A stretch of DNA of 64,000 bases from Actinospica robiniae DSM 44927 (GCF_000504285.1 NZ_KI632511.1:6802154-6866153), one strand, 5' to 3'; counted from the stretch's first letter, positions 20,784-31,378 are shown. Translations and numbers: made by a program. Notes: generated from the letters alone by a model not told the origin.

Positions 20784-21848
20784 CTAGAACAGCGCGTTCG
20801 GGCCGCCGGCCAGCCCGATCTGGACCAGCTGCGCGCTGGTCGGATGCCGTAGATCGGCGAACAGCACGGCGAACTCGTCGTCGAAAGCCCGGGATTTCTG
20901 GGCGATGGTCAGCGCGACGTAATCGCCGCCGACGACCTCGACCTCGGTCGCGTCGTCGAGCGTTTCGAAGGTGCCGTCGTCGGCGGCCTCCCAGTGCCCG
21001 GGGGCGGTCTGGCCGCAGGACATACCCCGCCGGTCGAAGTCGTCGACCTTCTCCAGGATGTCGGGGAGCTGGGAACAGGGCGAGGACTTCGTCGCCGGGA
21101 AGACCGTGATGGTCACGTCGTAGCCGAGGTCGGGCCCGTCCGTCGCGGCCTGGTGCGCGGATGCGGGCAGCCGATAGCCGAGCCAAGCGGCCGGGTTCTG
21201 GTGGAAGTACCCCGCGACGGTCTTCGCGCCGGGCATCTCGAGCACGTAGAGCATCGACGGCGGCACGTTGATCTCGTGGCGCAGGACGTCGGCAGTCTGG
21301 GCGCGCATGCCCCGCAGCAGGGCCGGCCAGGTCAGCGCCAGGGCCGCGGCCACCAGCACGCAGACCTCGACGGCCAGCCTTCGGCGAATCCCGGGCATCA
21401 CGAGCCAGCCGACGAGCGGATAGGGCAGGCAGGAGATCGCGTACTTCTCCAGCACGGTCGCCCACCAGAAGTCGCCGGTGGCGGGCAGGTTCAGCGAGTT
21501 CGGCAGCAGGAAGACGACGCTGCCGGCCAGCAGCACCAGCAAGACCCGCCACAGTGCATGACGCCAGGTCCAGTGGATGTAGTGCACGCCGACGAGGACG
21601 AAGAGCGCGGCCAAGACCATGAGCGGCGCCAAGACGATCGTGACCACCACGGGCTGCGGATGGCCGTGGTTGACGGCCAGCCCGATCACCGGCCCGGCGA
21701 CGAGGCCGAAGCCGAGGCTCGCCGCCAGCCAATGTGTCAGCCCACGTCGTCGCAGCCCGCTGTGGCGCGCGGCCCAGGACGGCGCCGATTCCTCGATCGG
21801 CAAGGTGGCCTCGTCCGTTGTCTCCGTATCCGAGTTCGCATCAGGCAC
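20784..21848 (-). CDS. Multi-pass membrane protein, last gene of a five-gene cluster
   Basis: The 354-aa protein has an acidic N-terminus, then four to five hydrophobic segments between residues 40 and 185, and a soluble C-terminal half of about 170 residues. The latter contains cysteines in SSPCSQL and GMSCGQ that could form a disulfide, suggesting it lies outside the membrane. I recognise no family. It lies 25 bases downstream of the previous cluster gene and ends 52 bases from the convergent gatB. It could anchor or serve the single-pass proteins encoded upstream. Confidence 0.6.
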   Translation of the reverse strand: MPDANSDTETTDEATLPIEESAPSWAARHSGLRRRGLTHWLAASLGFGLVAGPVIGLAVNHGHPQPVVVTIVLAPLMVLAALFVLVGVHYIHWTWRHALWRVLLVLLAGSVVFLLPNSLNLPATGDFWWATVLEKYAISCLPYPLVGWLVMPGIRRRLAVEVCVLVAAALALTWPALLRGMRAQTADVLRHEINVPPSMLYVLEMPGAKTVAGYFHQNPAAWLGYRLPASAHQAATDGPDLGYDVTITVFPATKSSPCSQLPDILEKVDDFDRRGMSCGQTAPGHWEAADDGTFETLDDATEVEVVGGDYVALTIAQKSRAFDDEFAVLFADLRHPTSAQLVQIGLAGGPNALF

Positions 21849-21873
21849 CGGCGACGAGCTCCTCTCGGACGGC

Positions 21874-22659
21874 CTACTCCAGCAGCTCCGCCTGCAGGCT
21901 GAACTCCTGGCGGAACGGCGTAACGCCCACGGAACTCGGCGCGGTGTAGACGATTTCCAGCACCGTATCGTGCAGCTGCGCGATTCCGTACCAGGTGTTC
22001 TTCGTACCCCGTGCCTCCTTGTCGTACGTCAGGGGGTTCGAACCCAGCATGAGAAGCGAGGTCGCGGCGTTGCTCGGCTCGCCCGTCATGTCGTCGAGAA
22101 TGGTGAAGGCCGCAGCGGCGTTGCGCTCGTTGCCGAACTGCAGCAGGTAGATCTTCGTCTCCGCGCCATCGGTCGTCTTCCACGACTCCGCCGCCGTGTG
22201 CCGCCAGCCGTACTCGCCGAAGTCCAGCCGCGCCGCGTCCGACGTGGTGAGCTTCTCCGAGTCGGCTTCGGAGAGCCAGCCGTGGCTCAGCTCCAGCGCT
22301 TCGTCGTCGACCGCGCCCTGCGGTGCCGGCAGCAGCAGCTTCCTGATGTCGGCCAGGTGCTGCTCGCCGATGTTCGCCAAGTCGTCGGGCGTGAGCTGGC
22401 CGGGAGCCAACGTGGGCAGCGACAGCGGCGCGAAGACGTATCGCCCGTCGGTAGCGGTCTTGAGACCCGGCAGGTCGGCACGCTGCGGCGCCATCATCGC
22501 GAACGCGCAGCCGGCCCCGACGACGACGGCGGCAGCCAGCGCGCCGGCCCACCGCCAAGGGAATGGACGCTTCGGCTTCGCCGGCAGCACCGGGACCTGC
22601 GGCGAGATATCCCACTGCTGAGCGATCGCCTCCGGCTGCGGCTCCGGCTGCTCAGACAT
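21874..22659 (-). CDS. Single-pass secreted-domain protein, LLPxPxG family (copy 4)
   Basis: The 261-aa protein has a Pro-rich cytoplasmic tail, one membrane segment at about 36-56, and an external domain with the shared motif IRKLLLPAPQG (105-115). Later elements are a strand-helix unit KIYLLQFGNERNAAAAFTIL and a final strand HDTVLEIVYTAP. It overlaps the preceding gene by 8 bases (ATGTCTGA). Its relatives are the three genes upstream. The function is unknown; the topology resembles lipoprotein-like sensor or binding proteins. Confidence 0.6.
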   Translation of the reverse strand: MSEQPEPQPEAIAQQWDISPQVPVLPAKPKRPFPWRWAGALAAAVVVGAGCAFAMMAPQRADLPGLKTATDGRYVFAPLSLPTLAPGQLTPDDLANIGEQHLADIRKLLLPAPQGAVDDEALELSHGWLSEADSEKLTTSDAARLDFGEYGWRHTAAESWKTTDGAETKIYLLQFGNERNAAAAFTILDDMTGEPSNAATSLLMLGSNPLTYDKEARGTKNTWYGIAQLHDTVLEIVYTAPSSVGVTPFRQEFSLQAELLE

Positions 22660-23440
22660 TCTGCCCCCCGATGCTCGGATCGCCGCTGGGCGCGGTCAGT
22701 ATCTGGTTGCCCTTCAACCGATCCAGCTGCCGCGCGATCATCTTCACGGCGCTCCCCTGGTCCAGCGGCGCCGCCCCGCTGACCTCCACCACGACCTCGA
22801 CATCGCCGTACGAGGCCGCGCACAGCATCTCGTCGACGCGGTCGCTGCCGAGGCTCGGCGGCAGTACGCATTTGGCCGTGCCATAGCCGGGGACGGAGGT
22901 GCCCTGGCGGTAGCCGAGGCCGTCGACGAGGCTGCCGAGCGACTTCTCGTCGGACGCCGCCGCTTTGGGGTCGAGCTGCATCAGCTCGAAGTCGATCTCC
23001 TCGGTGCCGGGTTCGTTCACCATCGTGCGCACGGCTATGCCTTGCAGATGCAGGTCGGCGAGGGTGCCCTTGGTGCTGGCCATGTCGTTTTTGGGCAGGC
23101 TCAGCAGCTGTCCCTGGATTTGTGCGTCGACCTGGGCCGCGGAGATGTAGTTGTTGTCGCCGATCGTGCCGATGTCGGGGCCGAGCGAGTAGCCCGTCGG
23201 CAGGGGCAGGAGGTAGGCGAACAGCGAGCCGTAATGCGAGCCGTCGGAGCGGACTGCGCCGGTGATCGGCGTCTGGATGGCGTTGGTCCGCGCCTGCGCC
23301 GAGGCGGCGGCGTCGGCCACGGCTTGCTGCTGGCCGTGCGTCACGTCGCGCGCGTGCACCACGCAGACGCCGACGGCGGCGCCGACGACGAGCGAGGCCA
23401 CCGCGCCGGCGGCGAGCCGGGTTCGGATGGAGGCGGACAT
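22652..23440 (-). CDS. Single-pass secreted-domain protein, LLPxPxG family (copy 3)
   Basis: The 262-aa protein has a very short cytoplasmic start, a membrane segment at about 8-29 (possibly an uncleaved signal) and an external domain with LFAYLLPLPTG (73-83), EEIDFELMQLDPKAAASDEK and YGDVEVVVEVSG. Two cysteines (AKCVLPP and EMLCAAS) may pair. The start codon directly follows the TAG of the preceding gene, so translation is coupled. The function is unknown. Confidence 0.6.
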   Translation of the reverse strand: MSASIRTRLAAGAVASLVVGAAVGVCVVHARDVTHGQQQAVADAAASAQARTNAIQTPITGAVRSDGSHYGSLFAYLLPLPTGYSLGPDIGTIGDNNYISAAQVDAQIQGQLLSLPKNDMASTKGTLADLHLQGIAVRTMVNEPGTEEIDFELMQLDPKAAASDEKSLGSLVDGLGYRQGTSVPGYGTAKCVLPPSLGSDRVDEMLCAASYGDVEVVVEVSGAAPLDQGSAVKMIARQLDRLKGNQILTAPSGDPSIGGQNV

Positions 23441-24283
23441 CTACAGCCTCGCCATCTGCTGCGTCATCAGGTCATCGATCAGCGATGGGTCGGGGACGCG
23501 CTCGGTCGAGCCGACCCAGAACTCGACGGCGAGGTCGCCGTGCGCGGCCGCGCCGTAGTCGAGGTGATCGCCGTCCTCCGTGTAGGTGTCCGCGACGGCC
23601 GACGCGTCGAGCAGCGGCGGGGTGTCGATGGGCGAGCCCTCGGACGAGATGCCGTCCAGAAAGGCGTTGGTGTCATAGGAGGGGGCGTACCGGAAGATGC
23701 GGATCTCCTCGTAGTAGCCCGATGACGTAGTCCAGCCGGTGTCCGCGACGGCCCGTACGCCGGCATTGATCTTGTCCGAGAAGCACTCTGCCTGGCGGTC
23801 GTCGGAGCAGAGCTCGGCGTCATCCATGACGTCCAGCCATTGGTGATCCCACGCGTCCTGCACCGAGGCGCCGGCCGGGGTGGGCAGCAGAAGCTTGGTC
23901 AGATCGCCGTCGGTCACGGTCAGATCGTCTTGGGACGGGGGCAGCGTCGGCGGGGCGACGCCCGCGTACACGCCGACCGGAGCGTACTTCGGCGCCGCCG
24001 GGAGCAGGGCCGGCAGCGGCGTGGGCGGACGGGAGGACTGGATCGCGTAGCCGACGCCCGCTCCGCCGAGCAAGCCGAGGACGACGGCGCTCGCCATGAG
24101 CGTGCGGGTCTTGATTCGGCGCCGAGGCTTGCGGGCGGCCGGGATCTGGCACAGCGGGGGTTCGGGGAGCGGCGGCAGCATCTGCATGGGCAGAGCCGGC
24201 GGTGCCGGATCAGCCACCGCCGCCGCCAACGCCGCCGGGTCCTGCTGCGGTTCCGGTTCCGGCGTCTGTTCGTTCTCGGTCAT
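23441..24283 (-). CDS. Single-pass secreted-domain protein, LLPxPxG family (copy 2)
   Basis: The 280-aa protein has a 55-residue Pro/Glu/Ala-rich cytoplasmic region ending in basic residues (RKPRRRIKTR), a membrane segment around 62-82, a Pro-rich stalk, and an external domain with LTKLLLPTPAG (128-138), AELCSDDRQAECF (likely disulfide) and EEIRIFRYAPSYDTNAFL. It starts 12 bases after the previous gene. The function is unknown, but architecture and motif order match its neighbours. Confidence 0.6.
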   Translation of the reverse strand: MTENEQTPEPEPQQDPAALAAAVADPAPPALPMQMLPPLPEPPLCQIPAARKPRRRIKTRTLMASAVVLGLLGGAGVGYAIQSSRPPTPLPALLPAAPKYAPVGVYAGVAPPTLPPSQDDLTVTDGDLTKLLLPTPAGASVQDAWDHQWLDVMDDAELCSDDRQAECFSDKINAGVRAVADTGWTTSSGYYEEIRIFRYAPSYDTNAFLDGISSEGSPIDTPPLLDASAVADTYTEDGDHLDYGAAAHGDLAVEFWVGSTERVPDPSLIDDLMTQQMARL

Positions 24284-24295
24284 CTTCTCCCCGCC

Positions 24296-25369
24296 CTAAC
24301 CGTTCCCCAGTCGAGCATGCTCGGCCTTGATGACCTGCGCGAGATCCGAAGCAGTCACCGGTTCGTCGCCGAAGATGCTCACCTGGAAGAACGTGTCGCC
24401 ATCCCGGTACGCGCCGATGAGCACGTATGTCCCGCCCTTGTGGTAGCTCCAGCCGACCGCGCCGGAGACGCCGGGGACGGAGATGCGCTTGGTGCCGCTG
24501 CTGGTGGATCCGGTGAATCCGCTGAGCCATTGCGAGGATCCGTTCGATCCGGCGAACCGCAGGAGCTCGATGGTCACGTTCGCGCCCATCGTCGAGTCCT
24601 GGTACGTCCGGTCGCAGGCGGCCTTGAACCCGAGCTCGCGCAAGAGAGAGCGCACACTCGAGCCGCCGCCGTAAGCGTCGACGACGTCGTTCGTGGTTTC
24701 GGTGGCGCCGTCCGGGTCGCCCTGCACCGAGCTCGGTCCGTCGGGCGGCGGCAGCAGGAAGTAGCGCAGGTCGCCGCTGTGCACGCCGCCGCTGACGTGG
24801 CCGGTGACGGTCGAGGTCGGAGTGGCGCTGGTCGGCGGTTGTGTAGTCGGTGCCGCGCTTGCGGTGGAAGGACTCGGCGAGGGTGCCGCGGAAGCCGCGC
24901 TCGTCGCGGTCGTGTCGGCCAGGCTCGCCACCCTGACCGGGCCGGGCGATGCGATCGCGATCACGGCGAACGCGGTGACCGCCGCGATCGCGGCGTAGCC
25001 GAGCCCGATTCCGGTGCCCAGCAGGACTCTGCCGCGCGCCTTGGCCGAGGCCGAGGTCGAGGACGCGGTCAGGAAGGAAGCGGAGAGCGTGCCCCAGGCC
25101 GGCACCCCCGATCCTTCGGGCTCCGCTGCCATCGTGGCCGGTGGCGGGCCGCTGTGCATTGATATGGACGTACCGCCCTGATCGAGGCCATCCGTTTGCG
25201 CCTGCCTCGAAGCGCGCTCCGGCGGCTCCGATTCCCCCGCGGATATGGCGAATCCGGCGCTCCGACCGACCTCCGTGTCCCCGGCGCCGGGCGCCGGGCC
25301 CTTTTCGGCGTCGATGGACGGTCGGTTGAACGGTTCCGGCTCGACGGGCTCCGACTGTTCGTCGGACAC
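24296..25369 (-). CDS. Single-pass secreted-domain protein, LLPxPxG family (copy 1, operon head)
   Basis: The 357-aa protein has a 115-residue disordered cytoplasmic region, a membrane segment at about 116-140, a Ser/Thr/Pro/Ala stalk, then LRYFLLPPPDG (201-211) and an external domain with TIELLRFAGSNGSSQWL and GDTFFQVSIFGDEPV. It is first in the minus-strand cluster and diverges from the PAS-GGDEF gene, so the operon promoter should lie in 25370-25685. No family is recognised with confidence. Confidence 0.6.
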   Translation of the reverse strand: MSDEQSEPVEPEPFNRPSIDAEKGPAPGAGDTEVGRSAGFAISAGESEPPERASRQAQTDGLDQGGTSISMHSGPPPATMAAEPEGSGVPAWGTLSASFLTASSTSASAKARGRVLLGTGIGLGYAAIAAVTAFAVIAIASPGPVRVASLADTTATSAASAAPSPSPSTASAAPTTQPPTSATPTSTVTGHVSGGVHSGDLRYFLLPPPDGPSSVQGDPDGATETTNDVVDAYGGGSSVRSLLRELGFKAACDRTYQDSTMGANVTIELLRFAGSNGSSQWLSGFTGSTSSGTKRISVPGVSGAVGWSYHKGGTYVLIGAYRDGDTFFQVSIFGDEPVTASDLAQVIKAEHARLGNG

Positions 25370-25685
25370 CGTTCCCTCCCTGGCTGCTTATATCAGGACC
25401 CCGCTGTCGTTCCGCGAAGTCCTCACCGGTCTACACCCTCTCCGCCGAGCATGTCATGGCCCTCCGACAACGATTCGGTATCCGCATACGGACATCGCCG
25501 TTACACGGCGCCGCTTCGGGGTATGCCTGCCCGTCCACGCTCGCCGCGCGCCTTCGCGCCCCGCGCCGACGGCGCCTCCGTGCGGCGCCGTCGACGGGCG
25601 GATCCGAGCTCTGATGGCCCATGCGCAGCCGTTTTCCACGCCTTCTTCACGACGCGCGATCAACTCATCGCGTAGAGTGAGCGCC
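25370..25685. promoter_or_regulatory. Divergent intergenic region
   Basis: No convincing gene is seen. The region must hold the promoter for the minus-strand membrane cluster and that of the PAS-GGDEF gene. A TAGAGT box at 25673-25678 is spaced for a leaderless start at GTG 25686. A GTTACACGGCGCC stretch near 25500 and several weak inverted repeats are present, but none stands out. Confidence 0.4.
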
Positions 25686-27662
25686 GTGCCCGCCATCCTG
25701 CCCCGCCGCCCGGAAGTGCCGCCCGCGGCCCGGGTGGCGGCCGCGGTGGGCGCCGCCGTGGCCGCCACCGCCGTCTTCGTGCTCGGTGCCGTTCTGCACT
25801 GGGGCGGGGTCGGCGACCGTTCCAGCCGCACCGTCGCCGACATCATGGGCGACTTCGGACTGGCCGGCGCGGCCGCGCTGGCCGCGGTCTCCAGTGTTCG
25901 CAGGGCCCTGACTCTTTCCGGGGCGCTGCGGGTGTCCTGGCTGCTGTTCGCCGGATCGGCGCTGGTGGCCGGGTTCGGCAACGCGGTGTGGGGCTGGTAC
26001 GAGCTCGTGCTGCGCACCTCCCCGCCGGTGCCGTCGATGGCCGACTGGGCCTTCCTGTGCTTCGCGCCCTTCGCGATGGCGGGCACGCTGGTGCACCACC
26101 GCGGCGTGGGCGGACCGCTGGCCTGGCTGCGGCTCGGGCTCGACGGGACGCTGGTGGGCGGCGCGCTGTTCACCGCCGGGTGGGGGGTGGCGCTGTCCCG
26201 GGTCGCCTACAGCGACGGGCATACACCCACGCAGATCACCTTCGCGCTGGCCTATCCGGTGTTCGACATCCTGCTGGTGTCTCTCGTGCTGTGCCTGCGC
26301 CACCGCGGCAAGGGGCGCGGCGACGGCGCCTCGATGCTGATGCTGGTGTGCGGATACAGCGTCGTCGTGGTCTTCGACGGCCTGTGGACCCTGCCGCAGG
26401 TGCGGGCGCACTACTACTCCGGCGAGCTGATGGACGCCGGCTGGTTCTTCGGATACCTGCTGCTGGCCATCGCGCCGTGGATGTCCGTGTGGCGAGCCGA
26501 AGCCGGCGCCGGCGTGGCGTCCGGCTGGCGGACGCGCCTGCTCGCCGGCAGCCGGCGGCTGGTCGACCTCGCCGGCCAGCTCTTCCCTTATCTGGCCGGA
26601 TCCACCTGCCTGGCCGTGATCATGAGCGACGGGCTGCGCGGGCGCCACCAGGTGCACCCGGTGCCGCTGATCACCGGCTGCGCGGTGCTGGCCGCGCTGG
26701 TGGCGCGCCAGGCCCTGACGCTGACCGAGAACCTGCGGCTGACCAAGCAGCTGACCCTGCGCGAGAACCACTTCCGCTCTCTGGTCCAGGGCGCCAGCGA
26801 GGTCATCATGACCCTGACGCGCCCGGGCCGGCTCGGCTACATCTCCCCGGCGGTCAGCGGCGTGCTCGGCTACGAGCCGCAGCATCTGATCGGCAGCTCG
26901 CTCTACGACCTGATCCACCTCGAGGACCGGAGGGGCGTGATCGAGGCGGTGGACCGCTTCCTGGCCGGGGTGGCGCCGGCCGTGCTGGTCGAGTGCCGGA
27001 TCCGGGCCGCGCGGGTGATGCCGCTGCCGGGCGCGGGGGAGGGGGCGCAGTCGATCTGGCGGCACGCCGAGTCCACCGTCACCCGGCACTGCGGCGGCCT
27101 GGTCTTCACCATCCGGGACGTGAGCGACCGGGTCGCGCTGCGCAACCAGCTGGCCTACAACGCGTACCACGACGCGCTCACCGGGCTGCCCAACCGCGCG
27201 CTGTTCGGCGAACGGCTGGCCCAGGCGCTGCATCAGCGTTCGGCGGCGCGCCGGCCGCCGGCCGTGGTCTTCCTGGATCTGGACTGGTTCAAGGAGGTCA
27301 ACGACGCGCAGGGCCACGCCGTCGGCGACGAGCTGCTGATCGAGGCCGCGGCCCGGCTGCGCGCGGCGGTCCGGGTCGGGGACACGGTCGCCCGGTTCGG
27401 CGGGGACGAGTTCGCCGCGCTGGTGCAGGCCGGCGACGACGGCACGGTGCACGAAGTGGCCGAGCGGCTGCACGCGGCGCTGGTGCGGCCCTATCTGCTG
27501 CCGGCCGGCCGGTTCGTGGTCGGCGCCTCGGTCGGCGTGGCGTTCTGGCGTCCGGGGATGTCGGCCGCGCAGCTGCTGCGCGAGGCGGATCTGGCGATGT
27601 ACGAGGCGAAGGGCGAGGGCAAGGGCCGGCTGATCGTCCGTGAGGCGCCGGTGCCGCGGTGA
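25686..27662 (+). CDS. Membrane PAS-GGDEF diguanylate cyclase
   Basis: The 658-aa protein has about eight hydrophobic segments in its N-terminal half, a PAS domain from about residue 360 (FRSLVQGASEVIMTLTRPG), and a C-terminal GGDEF domain (HDALTGLPNRALFGERL) with an intact GGDEF near 571 and an RVGD inhibitory site five residues before it. It should make cyclic di-GMP in response to a membrane or PAS signal, with product feedback. GTG 25686 is preferred because a TAGAGT box lies 7 bases upstream; GTG 25677 is in frame. Its position before ilvB matches Streptomyces. Confidence 0.9.
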   Translation: MPAILPRRPEVPPAARVAAAVGAAVAATAVFVLGAVLHWGGVGDRSSRTVADIMGDFGLAGAAALAAVSSVRRALTLSGALRVSWLLFAGSALVAGFGNAVWGWYELVLRTSPPVPSMADWAFLCFAPFAMAGTLVHHRGVGGPLAWLRLGLDGTLVGGALFTAGWGVALSRVAYSDGHTPTQITFALAYPVFDILLVSLVLCLRHRGKGRGDGASMLMLVCGYSVVVVFDGLWTLPQVRAHYYSGELMDAGWFFGYLLLAIAPWMSVWRAEAGAGVASGWRTRLLAGSRRLVDLAGQLFPYLAGSTCLAVIMSDGLRGRHQVHPVPLITGCAVLAALVARQALTLTENLRLTKQLTLRENHFRSLVQGASEVIMTLTRPGRLGYISPAVSGVLGYEPQHLIGSSLYDLIHLEDRRGVIEAVDRFLAGVAPAVLVECRIRAARVMPLPGAGEGAQSIWRHAESTVTRHCGGLVFTIRDVSDRVALRNQLAYNAYHDALTGLPNRALFGERLAQALHQRSAARRPPAVVFLDLDWFKEVNDAQGHAVGDELLIEAAARLRAAVRVGDTVARFGGDEFAALVQAGDDGTVHEVAERLHAALVRPYLLPAGRFVVGASVGVAFWRPGMSAAQLLREADLAMYEAKGEGKGRLIVREAPVPR

Positions 27663-27742
27663 GCCGGATGCGCCGCCGCATGCGGCGATGAAGAGGAAAT
27701 GGACATTGTATGTCCGGCATTCGAGACGCACGGCGGGGTGGC

Positions 27743-27773
27743 TTGACGGCACCGGGCCGTGCGCGAGTATGGT
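27743..27773 (+). promoter_or_regulatory. Promoter of the ilvB leader
   Basis: TTGACG (27743-27748) and TATGGT (27768-27773) with a 19-base spacer place the transcription start at about 27780, the A of the leader-peptide ATG. A palindrome GGACAT-TGT-ATGTCC at 27701-27715 lies 27 bases upstream of the -35 and could be a regulator site. Confidence 0.65.
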
Positions 27774-27779
27774 CGCCCC

Positions 27780-27836
27780 ATGCGGATTTCCCACGCGCGT
27801 CAGCGCGAGCTCGTACTTGGCCAGCGCGCCGGCTGA
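27780..27836 (+). CDS. ilvB leader peptide
   Basis: A leaderless 18-residue peptide, MRISHARQRELVLGQRAG, carries Ile and a Leu-Val-Leu run just before a region that can fold alternatively with the terminator at 27870-27903. This is the layout of branched-chain amino acid attenuators, which are known upstream of ilvB in actinobacteria: ribosome stalling at Leu/Val codons should favour antitermination. Confidence 0.8.
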   Translation: MRISHARQRELVLGQRAG

Positions 27837-27869
27837 AGCCCCCTCAAGGGCCCACCTGCCAGCGCGCTT

Positions 27870-27903
27870 CCCTCGGTTGCCCCTTCGGGCCCGAGGGTTT
27901 TTT
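27870..27903 (+). terminator. ilvB attenuator terminator
   Basis: CCCTCGG (27870-27876) and GCCC pair with GGGC and CCGAGGG (to 27897), followed by six Ts (27898-27903). A canonical T-run terminator is unusual in this GC-rich sequence and lies between the leader peptide and the ilvB start, so it works as an attenuator. Confidence 0.88.
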
Positions 27904-27965
27904 GTTGGCCGCATACAGCATCGCCCGGGTAGGAAGCCCGGACCCAGACCGAGAGAAGCCTCACC

Positions 27966-29753
27966 ATGACGGAGCAGGGCAGCAGCCTTCGCGCACCCGA
28001 GCTGACCGGAGCCCAGGCCCTCATCCGCGCCCTCGAGGAGCTGGGTGTGGACACCGTGTTCGGCATCCCCGGCGGGACGATCCTGCCGGCCTACGACCCG
28101 CTGTTCGACTCCAAGCAGATCCGCCACATCCTGGTGCGCCACGAGCAGGGCGCCGGCCACGCCGCGACCGGCTACGCGCAGGCCACCGGCAAGGTCGGGG
28201 TGTGCATGGCCACCTCCGGTCCGGGCGCGACCAACCTGGTCACCCCGATCGCCGACGCCTATATGGACTCCGTCCCGATGGTGGCCATCACCGGGCAGGT
28301 GGCCAGCGCGCAGATCGGCACCGACGGCTTCCAGGAGGCCGACATCTGCGGCATCACGATGCCGATCACCAAGCACAACTTCCTGGTGACCCGGCCCGAG
28401 GACATCCCCCGGGCCGTCGCCGAGGCCTTCCACATCGCCGGCACCGGCCGGCCCGGCCCGGTCGTGGTGGACATCCCCAAGGACGTGCTGCAGGCCACCG
28501 CCCCGTTCCGCTGGCCGGTGGAGCTGAACCTGCCCGGCTACCGGCCGGTGTCCAAGCCGCACGGCAAGCAGATCCGCGAGGCGGCCCGGCTGCTCGGGCT
28601 GGCCCGGCGCCCGGTGCTCTACGTCGGCGGCGGCGTGCTCAAGGCCCGCGCCACCGCGGAGCTGCTGGAGCTGGCCGAGCTGACCGGCGCGCCCGTCGTC
28701 ACGACCCTGATGGCCCGCGGCGCCTTCCCGGACAGCCACCGCCAGCACCTGGGCATGCCCGGCATGCACGGCTCGGTGGCCGCGGTCACCGCGCTGCAGA
28801 AGTCGGACCTGATCGTCGCGCTCGGCGCCCGCTTCGACGACCGGGTGACCGGCAAGCTGGTCAGCTTCGCCCCGGACGCCAAGGTCGTGCACGCCGACAT
28901 CGACCCGGCCGAGATCTCCAAGAACCGCACCGCGGACGTCCCGATCGTCGGCGACTGCCGCGAGGTGCTGACCGAGCTGTCCGCCGCCGTGCGCGCCGAG
29001 GCCGCGGCCGGCCGCGCCGGGGACTACGCGGCCTGGTGGGACTCGCTCGAGGACTGGCGCACCCGCTACCCGCTGGGCTACGAGACCGAGCCCGGCCAGC
29101 TGGCCCCGCAGTACGTGATCGAGCGGATCGGCAAGATCGCCGGCCCGGACGCCATCTACACCACCGGCGTCGGGCAGCACCAGATGTGGGCGGCGCAGTT
29201 CATCTCGTACGAGAAGCCCAACACCTTCCTCAACTCCGGCGGCGCGGGCACCATGGGCTACGGCGTGCCGGCCGCGATGGGCGCCAAGGCCGGCCGGCCG
29301 GACGCGACGGTGTGGTGCATCGACGGCGACGGCTGCTTCCAGATGACCAACCAGGAACTGGCCACCTGCGCGCTCAACAACATCCCGATCAAGATCGCCG
29401 TCATCAACAACGGCGCCCTGGGCATGGTGCGGCAGTGGCAGACGCTGTTCTACAACCAGCGTTACTCCAACACGAACTTGCGCGCAAGCGCGGGGACGGG
29501 GTCCCAAATTCGGATCCCGGACTTCGTCAAGCTGGCCGAGGCCTACGGCTGCGTGGGCCTGCGCTGCGAGAGTCCGGACCAGGTCGACTCGGTGATCGAG
29601 AAGGCCATGGCCATCACCGACGCGCCGGTGGTGATCGACTTCGTGGTGCACGAGGACGCCATGGTGTGGCCGATGGTGCCCGCCGGGCTGTCCAACGACG
29701 AGATCCTGGCCGCGCGCGACCAGCGTCCTGAGTTCGACGAGGAAAGTGAGTGA
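27966..29753 (+). CDS. ilvB: Acetolactate synthase large (catalytic) subunit
   Basis: IlvB (595 aa) joins two pyruvates, or pyruvate and 2-oxobutyrate, in the first common step of Val, Leu and Ile synthesis. The catalytic glutamate is in [15 protein letters not shown], the PLVA-like middle domain includes [12 protein letters not shown], and the TPP motif runs [15 protein letters not shown]...NN. The next gene overlaps its stop (GTGA), so the two subunits are translationally coupled. Expression is probably controlled by the leader attenuator upstream. Confidence 0.97.
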   Translation: MTEQGSSLRAPELTGAQALIRALEELGVDTVFGIPGGTILPAYDPLFDSKQIRHILVRHEQGAGHAATGYAQATGKVGVCMATSGPGATNLVTPIADAYMDSVPMVAITGQVASAQIGTDGFQEADICGITMPITKHNFLVTRPEDIPRAVAEAFHIAGTGRPGPVVVDIPKDVLQATAPFRWPVELNLPGYRPVSKPHGKQIREAARLLGLARRPVLYVGGGVLKARATAELLELAELTGAPVVTTLMARGAFPDSHRQHLGMPGMHGSVAAVTALQKSDLIVALGARFDDRVTGKLVSFAPDAKVVHADIDPAEISKNRTADVPIVGDCREVLTELSAAVRAEAAAGRAGDYAAWWDSLEDWRTRYPLGYETEPGQLAPQYVIERIGKIAGPDAIYTTGVGQHQMWAAQFISYEKPNTFLNSGGAGTMGYGVPAAMGAKAGRPDATVWCIDGDGCFQMTNQELATCALNNIPIKIAVINNGALGMVRQWQTLFYNQRYSNTNLRASAGTGSQIRIPDFVKLAEAYGCVGLRCESPDQVDSVIEKAMAITDAPVVIDFVVHEDAMVWPMVPAGLSNDEILAARDQRPEFDEESE

Positions 29754-30301
29754 GCACCATGACGAACTCGGCCCCGGCCCAGACGCACACGCTCTCCGTG
29801 CTGGTCGAGAACCGCCCGGGCGTGCTGGCCCGGGTCTCCGCGCTCTTCTCCCGGCGCGGATTCAACATCGAGTCGCTCGCGGTCGGACCGACCGAGCACT
29901 CGGAGATCTCCCGGATCACCCTGGTCGTGAACGTCGAGGACCACCCCCTCGAACAGGTGACCAAGCAGCTCAACAAGCTGGTGAACGTGCTCAAGATCGT
30001 GGAGCTGGAACCCTCGGCCTGCGTCCGGCGCGAACTGATCCTGGTCAAGGTGCGGGCGGATGCCTCCGAGCGCCAGCACGTGCTCGCCACCCTCGAGCCC
30101 TTCGGCGCGCGGGTGGTGGACATGTCCACCGACAGCCTCGTGATCGAGGCCACCGGCGAGTCCGCCAAACTGGAGGCGCTGCTGCGCGTGCTCGAGCCCT
30201 TCGGCATCAAGGAGCTGGTCCAGTCGGGCCTGCTCGCCGTCGGGCGCGGCTCGCGCTCCATCACCGACCGATCGCTGCGCGCCGTCGAACGCGCCGCATA
30301 G
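29750..30301 (+). CDS. ilvN: Acetolactate synthase small (regulatory) subunit
   Basis: IlvN (183 aa) confers valine feedback on IlvB. The N-terminal ACT domain reads [22 protein letters not shown], and [13 protein letters not shown] follows, as in the family. GTG 29750 overlaps the ilvB stop and is 5-6 bases after GAGGAAAG; ATG 29759 is possible but more distant from that site. Confidence 0.95.
   Translation: MSTMTNSAPAQTHTLSVLVENRPGVLARVSALFSRRGFNIESLAVGPTEHSEISRITLVVNVEDHPLEQVTKQLNKLVNVLKIVELEPSACVRRELILVKVRADASERQHVLATLEPFGARVVDMSTDSLVIEATGESAKLEALLRVLEPFGIKELVQSGLLAVGRGSRSITDRSLRAVERAA

Positions 30302-31378
<1,077 letters not shown>

Noticed and set aside
25665-29651. 1328-residue minus-strand open frame
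   Set aside because: It runs antisense through the PAS-GGDEF gene, the ilvB leader and ilvB. The composition is shadow-like and no motif is present.
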